DNA of 64,000 bases from Parabacteroides distasonis (GCA_015060925.1 SUXM01000004.1:62001-126000); one strand, 5' to 3'; counted from the stretch's first letter, positions 17,833-28,115 are shown. Notes: generated by a model not told the origin, from the sequence alone. A program made the numbers and translations.

Positions 17833-19170
17833 ATGAAGATACATACTTATATAGCGTTAGGAGCATTTGCTTGGATAGGGTTGACCTCATGTGAAACAAG
17901 AGAGTCGCTTGTGGGTGGCGATGTTGCAATGAAAGAGGGATATGGTGCATTGGAATTGTTGGTGACTGCAAAGGAACCGGTGGAGACAAAGGCGGTCAGC
18001 ACGACTAAATTCCCTGTGATTATTGCAGAGAAAGATAGTGAAGAGGTTGTGGAAGAATATACAGTTGGAACTTTACCGGAAACAATACTTCTACCGGTAG
18101 GAGATTATACGGTAACTGCGCACTCTTCAGCTGAGTTGGAAAAAAGAATGGAAAGCCCTTATTATGAAGGAACATCAGATTTGGCGATTGTGAATGGAGT
18201 GACTAAGCAGACTACGGTGACCTGTACACAGAAAAACAGTCGTGTTCGTTTGGAATATGAAGACGACTTTTTGACTACCTTCAAAGAATGGTTGGTAACC
18301 ATTGATGATGGGTCGGAGTCGGTGTTGGTTTATACGCATGAAGATGGTCTTTCTCCACGTGATGTTTACTACCTATTTGATGATAAGGTGAAAAGTATTG
18401 TGGTTAACGTCTCTGCCAAAACAACTGCAGGTGAGACGGTTGCCGGAAACTATCGTTTTACAAAGGCGGATGCTCCGGAAGGGTATGAAGGTGATACAGA
18501 ATATTTCACCGGTGGGGATGCATTGGTTGTCAAATTGACAGCATTGTCTTTGGATGCCCCGACAACCGGAGAGGTGAACCAGATTGGGGTTACGGTGAAT
18601 GTTTCTTTTGCTAACAGTAATACTTCAGTGATTATACCGGTCGAAGATTTAGGCTCAACGGGAGATGAACCGGGTACAGGTGATGAAGATGACAATCCTT
18701 CGCAAGGGGGAGATGGTGCTGTGACGTTAACATTTCCTAAAGATATTACCATAGGTAGTTATGGGGCTGGAATTCCTAGTGAGACTGTTAATGTTAACAT
18801 TAAAACACCAAATGGGTTAGCTAAAATGAACGTTCGAATAAATGGAGGTAATGATGATTTTGATGATATTTTACATGAATTAAGAATGGATGGCCAATCT
18901 TTTAAAATGGATAGTTTAGGTTGTGATGTTGTGGATAATAAAGATTTCGATGCATTGTTGAAACAAGTTGATCCAACTTTGGCTGCCCCTTCTTATGGTG
19001 TAGATGAATATGATTTTCCTATTTCTTTTTTCTTTTCAATGTTGACAGTAACAGGGGCTACGGACGAAGGTAAAGCTCATGAGTTTTATATAGATGTTAC
19101 TGATAAGTTGGGTAATAAGGCTTCTGGAATTTATAAAGTGACTATTTACCAGGAAGAAGATGAAGAATGA
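17833..19170 (+). CDS. DUF4493 surface lipoprotein (locus gene 2)
   Basis: About 445 aa. The track begins at GTG 17827; ATG 17833 gives MKIHTYIALGAF..., a signal peptide with lipobox GLTSC. DUF4493 features follow: VETKAVS about 33 residues after the Cys, LPVGDYTVTAHSS, and PYYEGTSDLAIVNG. A linker STGDEPGTGDEDDNP (residue ~285) separates this from a C-terminal beta module of ~150 residues. DNA after the linker is visibly more AT-rich than before it, which hints at an exchanged module. The downstream gene starts 20 nt after its stop. Confidence 0.73.
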   Translation: MKIHTYIALGAFAWIGLTSCETRESLVGGDVAMKEGYGALELLVTAKEPVETKAVSTTKFPVIIAEKDSEEVVEEYTVGTLPETILLPVGDYTVTAHSSAELEKRMESPYYEGTSDLAIVNGVTKQTTVTCTQKNSRVRLEYEDDFLTTFKEWLVTIDDGSESVLVYTHEDGLSPRDVYYLFDDKVKSIVVNVSAKTTAGETVAGNYRFTKADAPEGYEGDTEYFTGGDALVVKLTALSLDAPTTGEVNQIGVTVNVSFANSNTSVIIPVEDLGSTGDEPGTGDEDDNPSQGGDGAVTLTFPKDITIGSYGAGIPSETVNVNIKTPNGLAKMNVRINGGNDDFDDILHELRMDGQSFKMDSLGCDVVDNKDFDALLKQVDPTLAAPSYGVDEYDFPISFFFSMLTVTGATDEGKAHEFYIDVTDKLGNKASGIYKVTIYQEEDEE

Positions 19171-19189
19171 TAGTTGTATGATAATTTAC

Positions 19190-20986
19190 ATGAAAAAGAT
19201 ATATTCAATATTGTTTTTATTCTTTTGGGCTTTTATGATTGCTTGTACCCAAGAGGAAGAGATTGTTTCTGATGGTAATACCGGATACTTGCGTTTGGAT
19301 GTTTCAACGGAGGTTACTACAACGAAATCCGGTGATTTTGATCCGGAGAACTATAAGCCGAAGCAGTTCTATGTGGCTATCCATGATGCTGATGGAAAGG
19401 TTGTTAGATCGACAGAAGACTTTGAAAAGGAATGGGCTGGACAAAAGTTGAAGTTAGAAATGGGTATTTATACCATCAAGGTACATTCTAACGGATTTGA
19501 TGGCTCTGTTTCAGGAGAGGATCTTCCTTTTTATGCAGGAGAGACTACAGTGACGGTATCAAGAGGAAAAGAGGTAACGGCAAATATAAAATGTAAATTG
19601 GCGAATGTCAAGGTGACGGTTAATTTTGACTCCTCTTTTGGCAAGACATTCAAAGCGGCAGAGGTCAGTATCAGTTCGTTGTTGACCGGTGTTGAGGCGC
19701 AAGATTTCAAGATGGGAACAGCCAAAGGGGCAGTTTATTTTCCGGAAGGTGATATTGTGGCTTTGATTCGTGTGACCAACTTTGAGGATAATGTTTATAT
19801 CCAACGGGATACGATTGAAAACGTGAAAGCAAATGACCATTATATCTTTAATTACAAGGTGAAGTTGGTGGGAGAAGGCGATGTGCAGATTGAGGTGGAT
19901 GAGTCAGAGAGTGTTTATACCTTTACCTTTGAATTGGATCCGACACCTAAAACCACGTTGGAAGCAGACACACCTATCCCGGGTAATGTTTGGAGCAGCT
20001 TTGTTCATGTGACCGGTAAGATTAAGACGAAAGAAAGTGATAACCAGACATTTGATAACTCCTCTATGTATTTTGAATATCAAGAATATGGTGATGAGGA
20101 TTGGGAGAAAGTTCAAGCAACAAGTGTCGGAGGAGATGCTTATAAAGCCAAACTGACCGGTTTGAAGGCGGCTACCTCTTATAAACTTCGTTTGGCTTAT
20201 AGGGCAGGAAATGAGGAATATGTGAGTGGTGAAAGAAGTTTCACTACAGATATTGTAACCGTTTTACCAAATGGTGACATGGAAAATTGGACTCAAGATG
20301 GTAAAACAATTGATTTGGGAGGTGGAGTTTTTTGGGATTCAAGTAATCCGGGTACTACAACGGGTGCAGGAGCCATTGTTAATGTCAATCCCACTCAAGG
20401 AGTTTCTTCTCCTAAGCATGGAGGTAGTAAAGCTGCACAATTGAAATCTCAGTTTGCAAGCGCAGTTGGTATAGGTAAATTTGCTGCTGCAAGTTTATAT
20501 GCAGGTGCTTTTTATAAATTGGTTGGAACAAATGGAGCACGGCTTGATTGGGGACGTCCGTTTATTGCTCGTCCTACACAATTGAAAGGTTGGTATCAAT
20601 ATACCACTGGAAAAGTAGATTATGATGGTGACGGTCCTCTTTCTAAGAATGACAATGATTTATGGTCTGCTCAAGTGGTATTGGTGGATTTGGGTTCAGC
20701 TAATTATGTTCGAGTAGATAATACAGATATGTCTACTTTCCCGGATTGGAATACTGATTCACGTGTGATTGCGTATGGTAAATTGTCGGATGATTTTTGC
20801 AAACAGCAGAAGACAAATTGGACTCAATTTGTGATTGATTTGGATTATAAGAATTTGACAAAGAAACCAACACATATTATTATAGTGTTTTCATCCAGTA
20901 AGTATGGAGACTATTTTGAAGGTAGTACAAGTAGTTTGCTTTACTTGGATGATTTGGAGTTTGTCTATGGTGAACCTAATTTTTGA
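19190..20986 (+). CDS. DUF4493-Fn3-PCMD lipoprotein (locus gene 3)
   Basis: About 598 aa from the ATG at 19190 (the track start 19160 overlaps the previous gene). Lipobox FMIAC, then DUF4493 (TTTKSGD ~27 residues after the Cys; LEMGIYTIKVHSNG). The middle is an Fn3-like repeat (KLTGLKAATSYKLRLAYRAG...SFTT). The C-terminus is a PCMD-type (putative carbohydrate metabolism domain) lectin-like jelly roll: LPNGDMENW, DWGRPFIARPTQLKGWYQY, SSSKYGDYFEGS, LYLDDLEFVY. It is likely a surface adhesin that binds carbohydrate; binding itself is inferred from the domain name, not shown. Confidence 0.77.
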   Translation: MKKIYSILFLFFWAFMIACTQEEEIVSDGNTGYLRLDVSTEVTTTKSGDFDPENYKPKQFYVAIHDADGKVVRSTEDFEKEWAGQKLKLEMGIYTIKVHSNGFDGSVSGEDLPFYAGETTVTVSRGKEVTANIKCKLANVKVTVNFDSSFGKTFKAAEVSISSLLTGVEAQDFKMGTAKGAVYFPEGDIVALIRVTNFEDNVYIQRDTIENVKANDHYIFNYKVKLVGEGDVQIEVDESESVYTFTFELDPTPKTTLEADTPIPGNVWSSFVHVTGKIKTKESDNQTFDNSSMYFEYQEYGDEDWEKVQATSVGGDAYKAKLTGLKAATSYKLRLAYRAGNEEYVSGERSFTTDIVTVLPNGDMENWTQDGKTIDLGGGVFWDSSNPGTTTGAGAIVNVNPTQGVSSPKHGGSKAAQLKSQFASAVGIGKFAAASLYAGAFYKLVGTNGARLDWGRPFIARPTQLKGWYQYTTGKVDYDGDGPLSKNDNDLWSAQVVLVDLGSANYVRVDNTDMSTFPDWNTDSRVIAYGKLSDDFCKQQKTNWTQFVIDLDYKNLTKKPTHIIIVFSSSKYGDYFEGSTSSLLYLDDLEFVYGEPNF

Positions 20987-21006
20987 TTAAGTTTGAATAA
21001 TAACAG

Positions 21007-21756
21007 ATGAAAAATAAATTTTCTATCATACTACTATTTGTGATGTTGGGGGTTGTGTCAGTGGTGGCACAATCCTCTCGTCGAGTGGAACGTATTGATC
21101 GTGAGGTGCAAAAGGCTGTCTTTATTCCGAAAGGCTCTTGGATGGTCGGGGGATCGGTTTCCTATTCGGAACATGATGAAGGGAACCTTAACTTCTTAGT
21201 GTTGAAAGATGTGGAAGGGGAAGGCTATAACTTTAGTGTCAGCCCCTATTTCGGTTATTTCTTTCGGGATAACATTGCCATTGGTGGACGTTTTGCCTAC
21301 AAGCGTGACTATTTGGATTTAGGAAACTTTGATCTTAATTTGGGTGAGGACTTTAACATCAGCTTGAAGGATATCTACTATTTGGAACACAAGTATGAAG
21401 CCTCTATGTTCGTGCGTACCTATATGCCAATCGGACGCAGCAAGATCTTCGGTCTGTTTAATGAGGCTCGTTTAACCTACGGATATGGAACAGGGAAGAA
21501 CTCGACCGGTTCGGGTACTGAGTATGACGGTACTTATCAGACGGTACAGAACATGCAGATCGGGTTTGCTCCGGGGCTGACAGCTTTTATTACCAACTGG
21601 TCGGCGGTGGAGGTCTCTGTCGGTGTGATGGGGTTTGACTTTAAGTGGTTAGATCAGGAGACCAATCAGGTGGAGACGGGTAAGCAGCGTGTCTCTTCCG
21701 GTAACTTCAAGATCAACCTTTTCTCAATCAACATAGGTATGACCATTTATTTGTAA
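21007..21756 (+). CDS. Outer-membrane beta-barrel protein (locus gene 4)
   Basis: A 249-aa protein with a cleavable signal peptide (…GVVSVVAQ) and no lipobox. The rest alternates in the manner of a small barrel (YFGYFFRDNIAIGGRFAYKRD, RLTYGYGTG, INLFSINIGMTIYL), ending in a hydrophobic residue as OmpA/OmpW-like barrels do. It sits inside the DUF4493 run, 7 nt before gene 5, so it is probably the outer-membrane anchor or conduit for the lipoproteins. Exact family not recognised. Confidence 0.7.
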   Translation: MKNKFSIILLFVMLGVVSVVAQSSRRVERIDREVQKAVFIPKGSWMVGGSVSYSEHDEGNLNFLVLKDVEGEGYNFSVSPYFGYFFRDNIAIGGRFAYKRDYLDLGNFDLNLGEDFNISLKDIYYLEHKYEASMFVRTYMPIGRSKIFGLFNEARLTYGYGTGKNSTGSGTEYDGTYQTVQNMQIGFAPGLTAFITNWSAVEVSVGVMGFDFKWLDQETNQVETGKQRVSSGNFKINLFSINIGMTIYL

Positions 21757-21763
21757 TATACAG

Positions 21764-23416
21764 ATGATAAAGAGATTAAGTTATTATATCGGGTGTTTGT
21801 GGCTCATGGTAAGTTGTGCCATTGAGAATGATATACCCTACCCATTGATTGATGGTGCTATTGTGGCAATCGAGGTCGAAGGGCAGCGTGCCGGTACGGA
21901 CGGGCAGAGCATGGATGCCACGATCAATGCCAAAGACCGGACGATCAAGTTATTTGTAAACGACTCGGTAGATGTTTCCAAACTGAAGATTAAACGGTTG
22001 GAAATCACTGAGAATGCGAAGCTGACTCCCGATTCATCCGCTTGTGTGGATGTCGATCATTTCCCGACAGTCGGCTTTGCCTCTTTGAAAGAGCTATCTT
22101 CAACGGCTAATACCCGGGTGGATTTTTCCAAACCGGTGCTTTTTACGATCAGTACCTATCAGGACTATGTCTGGACGGTCTCAGTGGAACAGATTGTCAA
22201 TCGAGAGATAGATGTGGTGAACCAGATCGGGGATGCGGTGATTGATACCTATAGCCGTAAAGCAGTCATCTATGTGTCGACTGAACAGTCGTTGCGCAAG
22301 TTGCAGGTGAATAAGATGAATTTAGGAGGGGAATATGGACGAGTCGAACCGGATCCGACCCAGATAACCGACTATTCTTCTCCACGTGAGTTTTATGTCA
22401 AACATGCGTGGGAAGAGGTTATGACCAAATGGACGGTCTATGTCTATCATCAGGCAAGCAGCTCGGCTTCGGCTGAAGCTTTTGCAATGGTGACAAAAGC
22501 CACTTTGACCGGTAAGGTGCAGAGCGGTAAGACCCCGGTGGTGGAATATAAGGAGCAGAGCGGTTCGACCTGGAATACGTTGGCTGCTTCCGGTGTAACT
22601 ACCTCAGGTACATCATTTAAAGCGCAGTTGACCGGGTTGAAAGCGAGTACGACCTATCAATACCGTATCAGTGTGGATGGTGAAGCCGGCGAGGAACAAT
22701 CTTTTACAACTGCAGCAGCCATTCCGTTGGAGAATGGTAACTTCGATAGCTGGTGTACCAATGAAACCAATACGAAATTGTGGCAACCTTGGGCAGACGG
22801 GGCAAACTCTTTTTGGGATACCGGTAACCGGGGGGCGACAACGGTAGGGGATAGCAATTCCATACCGACAACTGAGACCTGCAACGGTTCAGGTAAGGCG
22901 GCCTCTTTGGAATCTAAATGGATTGTGTTGAAGTTTGCTGCGGGTAACATCTTTACCGGAACGTATAAGAAAACGGATGGAACGAATGGGGTCTTGGATT
23001 TCGGTCGCCCGTTCAACTCTTTCCCGACCAAATTGCGTGTGAACTATAAATATAACTGTGCGACAATCGATAAGGTGGGTGACGATGCGATGCAGCATCT
23101 GAAAGGTCGTCCCGATTCGTGCCAGATTTATATTGCATTGACCGATTGGGATCAGCCGTTGGAGATTCGTACACGTCCCTCTAATCGTCAGTTGTTCGAC
23201 CCGAACGACCCGAAAGTGATTGCTTACGGTACGTTGATCAAAGGGGAATCGGTCACCTCTTGGACACAGGCAGATATTGAATTGGAGTACCGATATACCA
23301 ACCGCACACCGAAATATCTCTTGATCGTGGCTTCGTCCAGCAAGTATGGTGATTATTTCACCGGAGGTGTGGGTAGCAAGTTGTGGTTAGACAATTGTGA
23401 ACTGATTTATGACTGA
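21764..23416 (+). CDS. PCMD-domain lipoprotein without DUF4493 (locus gene 5)
   Basis: A 550-aa lipoprotein (lipobox LMVSC, Cys ~18). The N-terminal ~220 residues are two beta-sandwich units (DRTIKLFVNDSVDVSKLKI; RKAVIYVSTEQSLRKLQV) resembling DUF5018-like or Ig-like repeats. Then comes an Fn3-like segment (QLTGLKASTTYQYRIS), then a PCMD domain (LENGNFDSW, FWDTGNRGATT, DFGRPFNSFPTKLRVNYKY, SSSKYGDYFTGG, LWLDNCELIYD). It lacks the T-K-A motif of its neighbours. This fits a different place in the assembly, such as a tip or accessory adhesin; that is a guess. Confidence 0.77.
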   Translation: MIKRLSYYIGCLWLMVSCAIENDIPYPLIDGAIVAIEVEGQRAGTDGQSMDATINAKDRTIKLFVNDSVDVSKLKIKRLEITENAKLTPDSSACVDVDHFPTVGFASLKELSSTANTRVDFSKPVLFTISTYQDYVWTVSVEQIVNREIDVVNQIGDAVIDTYSRKAVIYVSTEQSLRKLQVNKMNLGGEYGRVEPDPTQITDYSSPREFYVKHAWEEVMTKWTVYVYHQASSSASAEAFAMVTKATLTGKVQSGKTPVVEYKEQSGSTWNTLAASGVTTSGTSFKAQLTGLKASTTYQYRISVDGEAGEEQSFTTAAAIPLENGNFDSWCTNETNTKLWQPWADGANSFWDTGNRGATTVGDSNSIPTTETCNGSGKAASLESKWIVLKFAAGNIFTGTYKKTDGTNGVLDFGRPFNSFPTKLRVNYKYNCATIDKVGDDAMQHLKGRPDSCQIYIALTDWDQPLEIRTRPSNRQLFDPNDPKVIAYGTLIKGESVTSWTQADIELEYRYTNRTPKYLLIVASSSKYGDYFTGGVGSKLWLDNCELIYD

Positions 23417-23422
23417 TAAAGA

Positions 23423-25645
23423 ATGAGATATATCTCTCTATATATGACAGGGTTGTTGTTGGCTTTGTTCGGTACAGCATGTCTGCAAGAGACCTTGACG
23501 GAATCGACAAAGGGTAGTTTCCAAATCACCCTGTTAGACGATACTGAGGCTACGGATGTATGGACGAAAGCTTCGCCGTTGAAGCTCCCGGCGACCATCG
23601 CAGAGGAATTTCATCTGACCATCACCAAGGAATCCAACGGCTTTGTCTTGTATGACGGTGGTTATACGGATGAACCGATTCCGGCGGCAGCGGCTCTCTA
23701 TACGTTAGAGGCTACCTTCGGGGAAAACAATATTTTGGAGGTGAACAGCCCCTATTTCGTAGGAGAGAAGAATGGGGTTGAGGTTGTGGCTACTGAACCG
23801 ACTCTTGTCGAGTTGCCTTGCCGTTTGGCGAATGCGTTGACCTCTGTTCGTTTTGGGGAAGAGGATGTGAACCGTCCGAAGTTTGATGAACTGTATGCGC
23901 CGGGTTACGGGGTGAAGATTGCCATTGGACATTATTCAACGGTACTGACCGATAGCATGAAGGTGGCTTATTACAAGGCGGGGACGAACCCGGCAGAAGT
24001 GAGTTTCTCGTTTGTCGGTGTGATCAAAAGCAACGGGCAGGCAGTGGAATATCCGTTGACAACAGATGCCTTCCCGGTATTGGGACAGGCGGCATCTTAT
24101 AGAGCCGGTGCCCATATCCGTTTGGTGTTGGATATGGCTCCGATGGCGACCGGTCTGATCCCGACCATTGTCTCAGCAGAGGTGGTACAAGAAACCATCG
24201 AAGAGACCTTCCCGATGGAATGGTTGCCCAAGCCACAAGTAGAGGCAAGAGGGGATTTTGATTCTAACAATAAGATTCTCTTTTACGAGACCGAACAACC
24301 TACCGGAAGCATCAAGTTTAATTCGGCTTTGGGATTGCAGGAACTGAAGTTTACCATAGACTTTGACGACCCAACCTATAGTGCTTTGAATGGCGACTAT
24401 ACCCTAAGTACGATGACCGAGTCACAGAAGCAAGCCTTTGCAGAAGCCGGCATCATCCTGCCTCTCTTGGATAATACCGCAGAAAATGATAGTATTGGGG
24501 TGACCGAACTGATGAAGAAGCTAACTTATGCTTCGAATGACAGTAAAGAGGTCTCCAATGTGGTTCGTTTGACCGAGGTAAAGGCTAATAATAAGTATGT
24601 GGAGAACCTTGGTGGTTATACGCTATCCATCAAGCAAAAGCCGGAGTTTAAAGTGAATGTGCAAGATTATAATATCTGGTCTAAGGAATTTACGGCAGAT
24701 AAAGCAACTGTAACCTCTGATGATCCGGAGGCTGTTTATGCGGGTATTGTATATCAGTATAGTGAAGATGATCGGAACACTTGGAAAGTTTGTAATGATT
24801 GTAATGCGTCAAGTTTCCATTATAGACAGGCCTTTTCTGATCATCCGTCCAATCGATCGATATGGGTCAGAGCCATATTCAGGGGCTTTGAATCCAATAG
24901 GGTTATGATTGACATGGAAGAACCTAAACCTTTGCCAAATGGAAATATGGATGCATGGACGGCAAGCACTCGTCCTGTAAAAATTAGTGTTTTGGGAAGT
25001 ACGAAATATCAACCCATTTATTACCCATGGATAACTGGTTCTGTTGTGCAATGGTGGGATACCAATAATAATGAATCGATGCTTCAAGAGGTAACAACTG
25101 CTTATTTGGATTACAAATGTTTCCCGACGACTTCGTTTGAATCTCCCGGATATGGTGGAACGGGTAAAGCGGCTGTCATTCGTTCAGTATCGACAGCGAG
25201 TGCAAATTCTGAATGGTCAGGAGCTGGTAAAAAACGTGGTATTTTATATGTAGGAACGACCGATTATGATGGTAATCGGACAGAGGGGCAGTCGTGGGCT
25301 TCCCGACCGACCCATTTGGCTTTCCACTATAAATACGATAGTTATGATAATGAACGTTTTGGCGCTTATATAGAATTGTATAATGGTGGTACGTTGATTG
25401 CAAATGGACAATATCTGTCTGTTAATAATGTGTCTATACCTTCTTATTCCTATATGGAGGTTCCTTTGACCTATTCTAATACGAATTTGAAAGCGACTTC
25501 CATCAAGATCCGTTTCTATTCGGTGGCAGATGGGGATGAACCTGCAACGAGAAGATTAGATGTGACAATTCCGGCAGGGAATTATAAGATTTGGGGAGGT
25601 AGCGTCTTGACTATCGACGACATCCAATTAATCTATGACAAATAA
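23423..25645 (+). CDS. DUF4493-PCMD lipoprotein (locus gene 6)
   Basis: A 740-aa lipoprotein, the largest in the locus. Lipobox FGTAC, DUF4493 with WTKASPL ~29 residues after the Cys and AAALYTLEATFGE...PYFVGEKNG, then a long beta region (residues ~260-420), and a C-terminal PCMD-like domain (LPNGNMDAW, WWDTNNNES, GTGKAAVIRS, SWASRPTHLAFHYKYD, LTIDDIQLIYDK). The last third has a visibly more AT-rich stretch. Its stop overlaps the track start of the next ORF. It is probably a surface adhesin made of structural and carbohydrate-binding modules. Confidence 0.77.
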   Translation: MRYISLYMTGLLLALFGTACLQETLTESTKGSFQITLLDDTEATDVWTKASPLKLPATIAEEFHLTITKESNGFVLYDGGYTDEPIPAAAALYTLEATFGENNILEVNSPYFVGEKNGVEVVATEPTLVELPCRLANALTSVRFGEEDVNRPKFDELYAPGYGVKIAIGHYSTVLTDSMKVAYYKAGTNPAEVSFSFVGVIKSNGQAVEYPLTTDAFPVLGQAASYRAGAHIRLVLDMAPMATGLIPTIVSAEVVQETIEETFPMEWLPKPQVEARGDFDSNNKILFYETEQPTGSIKFNSALGLQELKFTIDFDDPTYSALNGDYTLSTMTESQKQAFAEAGIILPLLDNTAENDSIGVTELMKKLTYASNDSKEVSNVVRLTEVKANNKYVENLGGYTLSIKQKPEFKVNVQDYNIWSKEFTADKATVTSDDPEAVYAGIVYQYSEDDRNTWKVCNDCNASSFHYRQAFSDHPSNRSIWVRAIFRGFESNRVMIDMEEPKPLPNGNMDAWTASTRPVKISVLGSTKYQPIYYPWITGSVVQWWDTNNNESMLQEVTTAYLDYKCFPTTSFESPGYGGTGKAAVIRSVSTASANSEWSGAGKKRGILYVGTTDYDGNRTEGQSWASRPTHLAFHYKYDSYDNERFGAYIELYNGGTLIANGQYLSVNNVSIPSYSYMEVPLTYSNTNLKATSIKIRFYSVADGDEPATRRLDVTIPAGNYKIWGGSVLTIDDIQLIYDK

Positions 25646-25646
25646 G

Positions 25647-26336
25647 ATGAAAAGCTATATTTTATCCATATTATCTCTATGCTTGCTGTTGGTGGGATGC
25701 CAGCAGGAGCAGTTGATGGAGCAGCAGGGAACGGGCTATCTGTCGTTGGAGAGCCTGACTGTAATGGCTGTTGCCAACCAACCGGTCACACGTGCCGGTT
25801 TGGAAGAGGGATTGGGTTTCAAGGTATTGGATGCAAATAATCAAGAGATAATCAACTATGCTCCGAATGGAGATTATACCTCGCAGCTGTTTGAATTGGC
25901 TGCCGGTAACTATACGTTGGAGGCATACAACCAAGCCTATTTGGAGGGAACAAATTGGAGTAACAGCGAGTTGGGCGAACCGATTCGCTATATCAGACAT
26001 CCTTTTGCAATCGAAGCAAATAAAACCAACTACCTCAAGGTGGAGGTTCCCATGATTAACTTTGCTGTCTGCTTGGAGAGCGTAGAGGGAGAGGAGTTCT
26101 TCCAGAAGTTTGAATTGGTGGTCAGTATGGGTGACCGAGTGCTTGGGTTGAATAAAGGGGGAGTAGGTTATTTCCCTCCGGTGACAGGAGGTGAAACGCT
26201 CACTTATTCAATCTCTTATCTGAATGATGATGGTGACAGTGCAACAGGTAACGTACAGATGTTGACACCAACAGCCAATACCCAATATAATTTTATCTAT
26301 AACGTCGAAACGAACACCGTTCAAATAAATGAATAG
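25647..26336 (+). CDS. DUF4493 lipoprotein, short form (locus gene 7)
   Basis: About 229 aa from ATG 25647 (the track start at 25635 overlaps the previous gene). Lipobox LLVGC (Cys ~18), then TGYLSLESLTVMAV and the site VTRAGL about 30 residues after the Cys, the only Arg version in the locus. LAAGNYTLEAYNQ and the C-terminal NTQYNFIYNVETNTVQI complete a single DUF4493 unit without an adhesive C-terminus. It is the best candidate for a repeating shaft-type subunit, by analogy with fimbrillins. Confidence 0.75.
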   Translation: MKSYILSILSLCLLLVGCQQEQLMEQQGTGYLSLESLTVMAVANQPVTRAGLEEGLGFKVLDANNQEIINYAPNGDYTSQLFELAAGNYTLEAYNQAYLEGTNWSNSELGEPIRYIRHPFAIEANKTNYLKVEVPMINFAVCLESVEGEEFFQKFELVVSMGDRVLGLNKGGVGYFPPVTGGETLTYSISYLNDDGDSATGNVQMLTPTANTQYNFIYNVETNTVQINE

Positions 26337-26340
26337 GAAT

Positions 26341-28095
26341 ATGAAAACATTTACATATCAAATAGCCTATTTGTGGCTTAGCCTCATTCTTCTCCTCCCT
26401 GCCTGTGTGCAAGAGGAGTTACAACAGATTCCGAACGAAGGGGAAGGTATCTTGCGGTTGAGTAGTCCGACTGTGATTGCTACGCTCTCTTCTGATAAGG
26501 ATACGAAGGCGACTGCTTCGTTGCCGGATGGAATTGGTACGCCGGATGCATCTGCCTTTCAGATAGATATTTATAATGAAGCAGGTACTGAGCTTGTAAA
26601 AGGGGATGTTAATACCACTGAGGAATATGTGTTGGCTACAGGGAAATATAGGATAAAGGTGACACCTACGACTGCTTCTAACCCCGCATTGATCACGACT
26701 ACTGCCCCTGCCTATTTTGAGGGTAGTACGATTGTGGAGGTAAAACCGTTGCAAGTCAATACGGCGAGTGTGACGGTTTATTGGGGCTATTCGATTTTGA
26801 ATGTGTCTGTCACTGACGATTTGGCTTTCCATCTGAAAACCTGTTCGTTGGAGGTAAAGGTTGGAACAGAGACTCAAACGTATGCCATGAAAAGTGATAA
26901 GACTTTTGAAACACTATACCTGTTGGGTGGAAGAGATGCTATGGTGACCTTAAAGGGAACGAATTATATGAACGAGGCGGTCTCTGCTGTGTTGCTTCCA
27001 AACCAAGAGTTACCACGTGCCACCTCGTATGCAATAACAGCCAATCCGGATGATATCAAAAAATTTGACATTATCTCATCTGTGACAGCTGCCCATACCT
27101 ATAATAGCGGAACATTGACAGGAACCGATGTAACCTTGACTATCGCCAATGATATACCTAAAGAGTTGATTTCCAATTGGAGTGCGGAGTTACTATTTGA
27201 TGGAACTACGGTACGTACTTATAGCAGTAATCAATCATTAAATGGGGTAGGTTCTCCTGTAATGAATGTGACAACATTTCAATATATTCCGCAAAATGCA
27301 ACAGAGGGTTGGGATTGTGTGCTTCGTTACTCATATAAGATGAACGGGCAGACCTATAATGGTGAAAAGGCTGTCAAGTTAAAAGTACCTGCACCGGAGT
27401 TTACTGTGGCGGTATCTGCTTATACCTCCTATTCCAAGTATTTGGCGGGAGATATTTCCGGTGCAAACGGTTGTGATCCGGAAACCATCTATGATATGAA
27501 AGCGACTCCAACCATCTCAAGTGAAGTCTTAAATGCGAATGGTTCAACTTGTACTCTGACATTAGATGGTAATACTGTTTCAGCTGGTAATGCCACATCA
27601 CAATCATGGGCTGCCCATACACTTGCTGCCTCTTATACCTTTGATGGTGTAACCGTACAAGATAGCAAAACCTATCATATCACCGGGTTACCGTATAAAC
27701 CTAATAATATGATACAAGCAGATTGGGATTTCTCTTCTTGGAATTGTAAATATAATAGTGGCACAATTCAGCTTGGTGGAGTTAGTGGAAGTGGTGAATG
27801 TACTGCAACTTCTAAGATGGCTTTTAAGATTCCTGCTAATATAGGCGTTAGAGTTAATACAAATGTATCACTTGGATCTTTAAATTTTTTTGATTGGATT
27901 ACAACGAATTTTACTGTTTCGATAAATGGAACAGAAATAATAAAACAAAATAGTGGTAAAACTAATGAAAAGAACTATAATTTATCTGGAACAGGAACTT
28001 TTATTTCGAGTGCATCTCAAATAAAAATGAATAGTTCTTATACGGCTGCAGGTCCTTGGTCTAAAATTCATACATTACATATTTTATATAATTGA
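26341..28095 (+). CDS. DUF4493 multi-domain lipoprotein (locus gene 8)
   Basis: About 584 aa from ATG 26341. Lipobox LLPAC, acidic run, DKDTKATAS about 34 residues after the Cys, LATGKYRIKVTPT and PAYFEGSTIVEV of DUF4493. Middle repeats are Ig-like beta units (residues ~230-460). The C-terminal ~120 residues start with ADWDFSSWN, a PCMD-like opening, and end HTLHILYN. The DNA of this last part is markedly more AT-rich and uses codons such as ATA and AAT more than the part before. This looks like a separately acquired C-terminal module. Confidence 0.72.
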   Translation: MKTFTYQIAYLWLSLILLLPACVQEELQQIPNEGEGILRLSSPTVIATLSSDKDTKATASLPDGIGTPDASAFQIDIYNEAGTELVKGDVNTTEEYVLATGKYRIKVTPTTASNPALITTTAPAYFEGSTIVEVKPLQVNTASVTVYWGYSILNVSVTDDLAFHLKTCSLEVKVGTETQTYAMKSDKTFETLYLLGGRDAMVTLKGTNYMNEAVSAVLLPNQELPRATSYAITANPDDIKKFDIISSVTAAHTYNSGTLTGTDVTLTIANDIPKELISNWSAELLFDGTTVRTYSSNQSLNGVGSPVMNVTTFQYIPQNATEGWDCVLRYSYKMNGQTYNGEKAVKLKVPAPEFTVAVSAYTSYSKYLAGDISGANGCDPETIYDMKATPTISSEVLNANGSTCTLTLDGNTVSAGNATSQSWAAHTLAASYTFDGVTVQDSKTYHITGLPYKPNNMIQADWDFSSWNCKYNSGTIQLGGVSGSGECTATSKMAFKIPANIGVRVNTNVSLGSLNFFDWITTNFTVSINGTEIIKQNSGKTNEKNYNLSGTGTFISSASQIKMNSSYTAAGPWSKIHTLHILYN

Positions 28096-28115
28096 ATAAA
28101 CGATAATAACAACAA

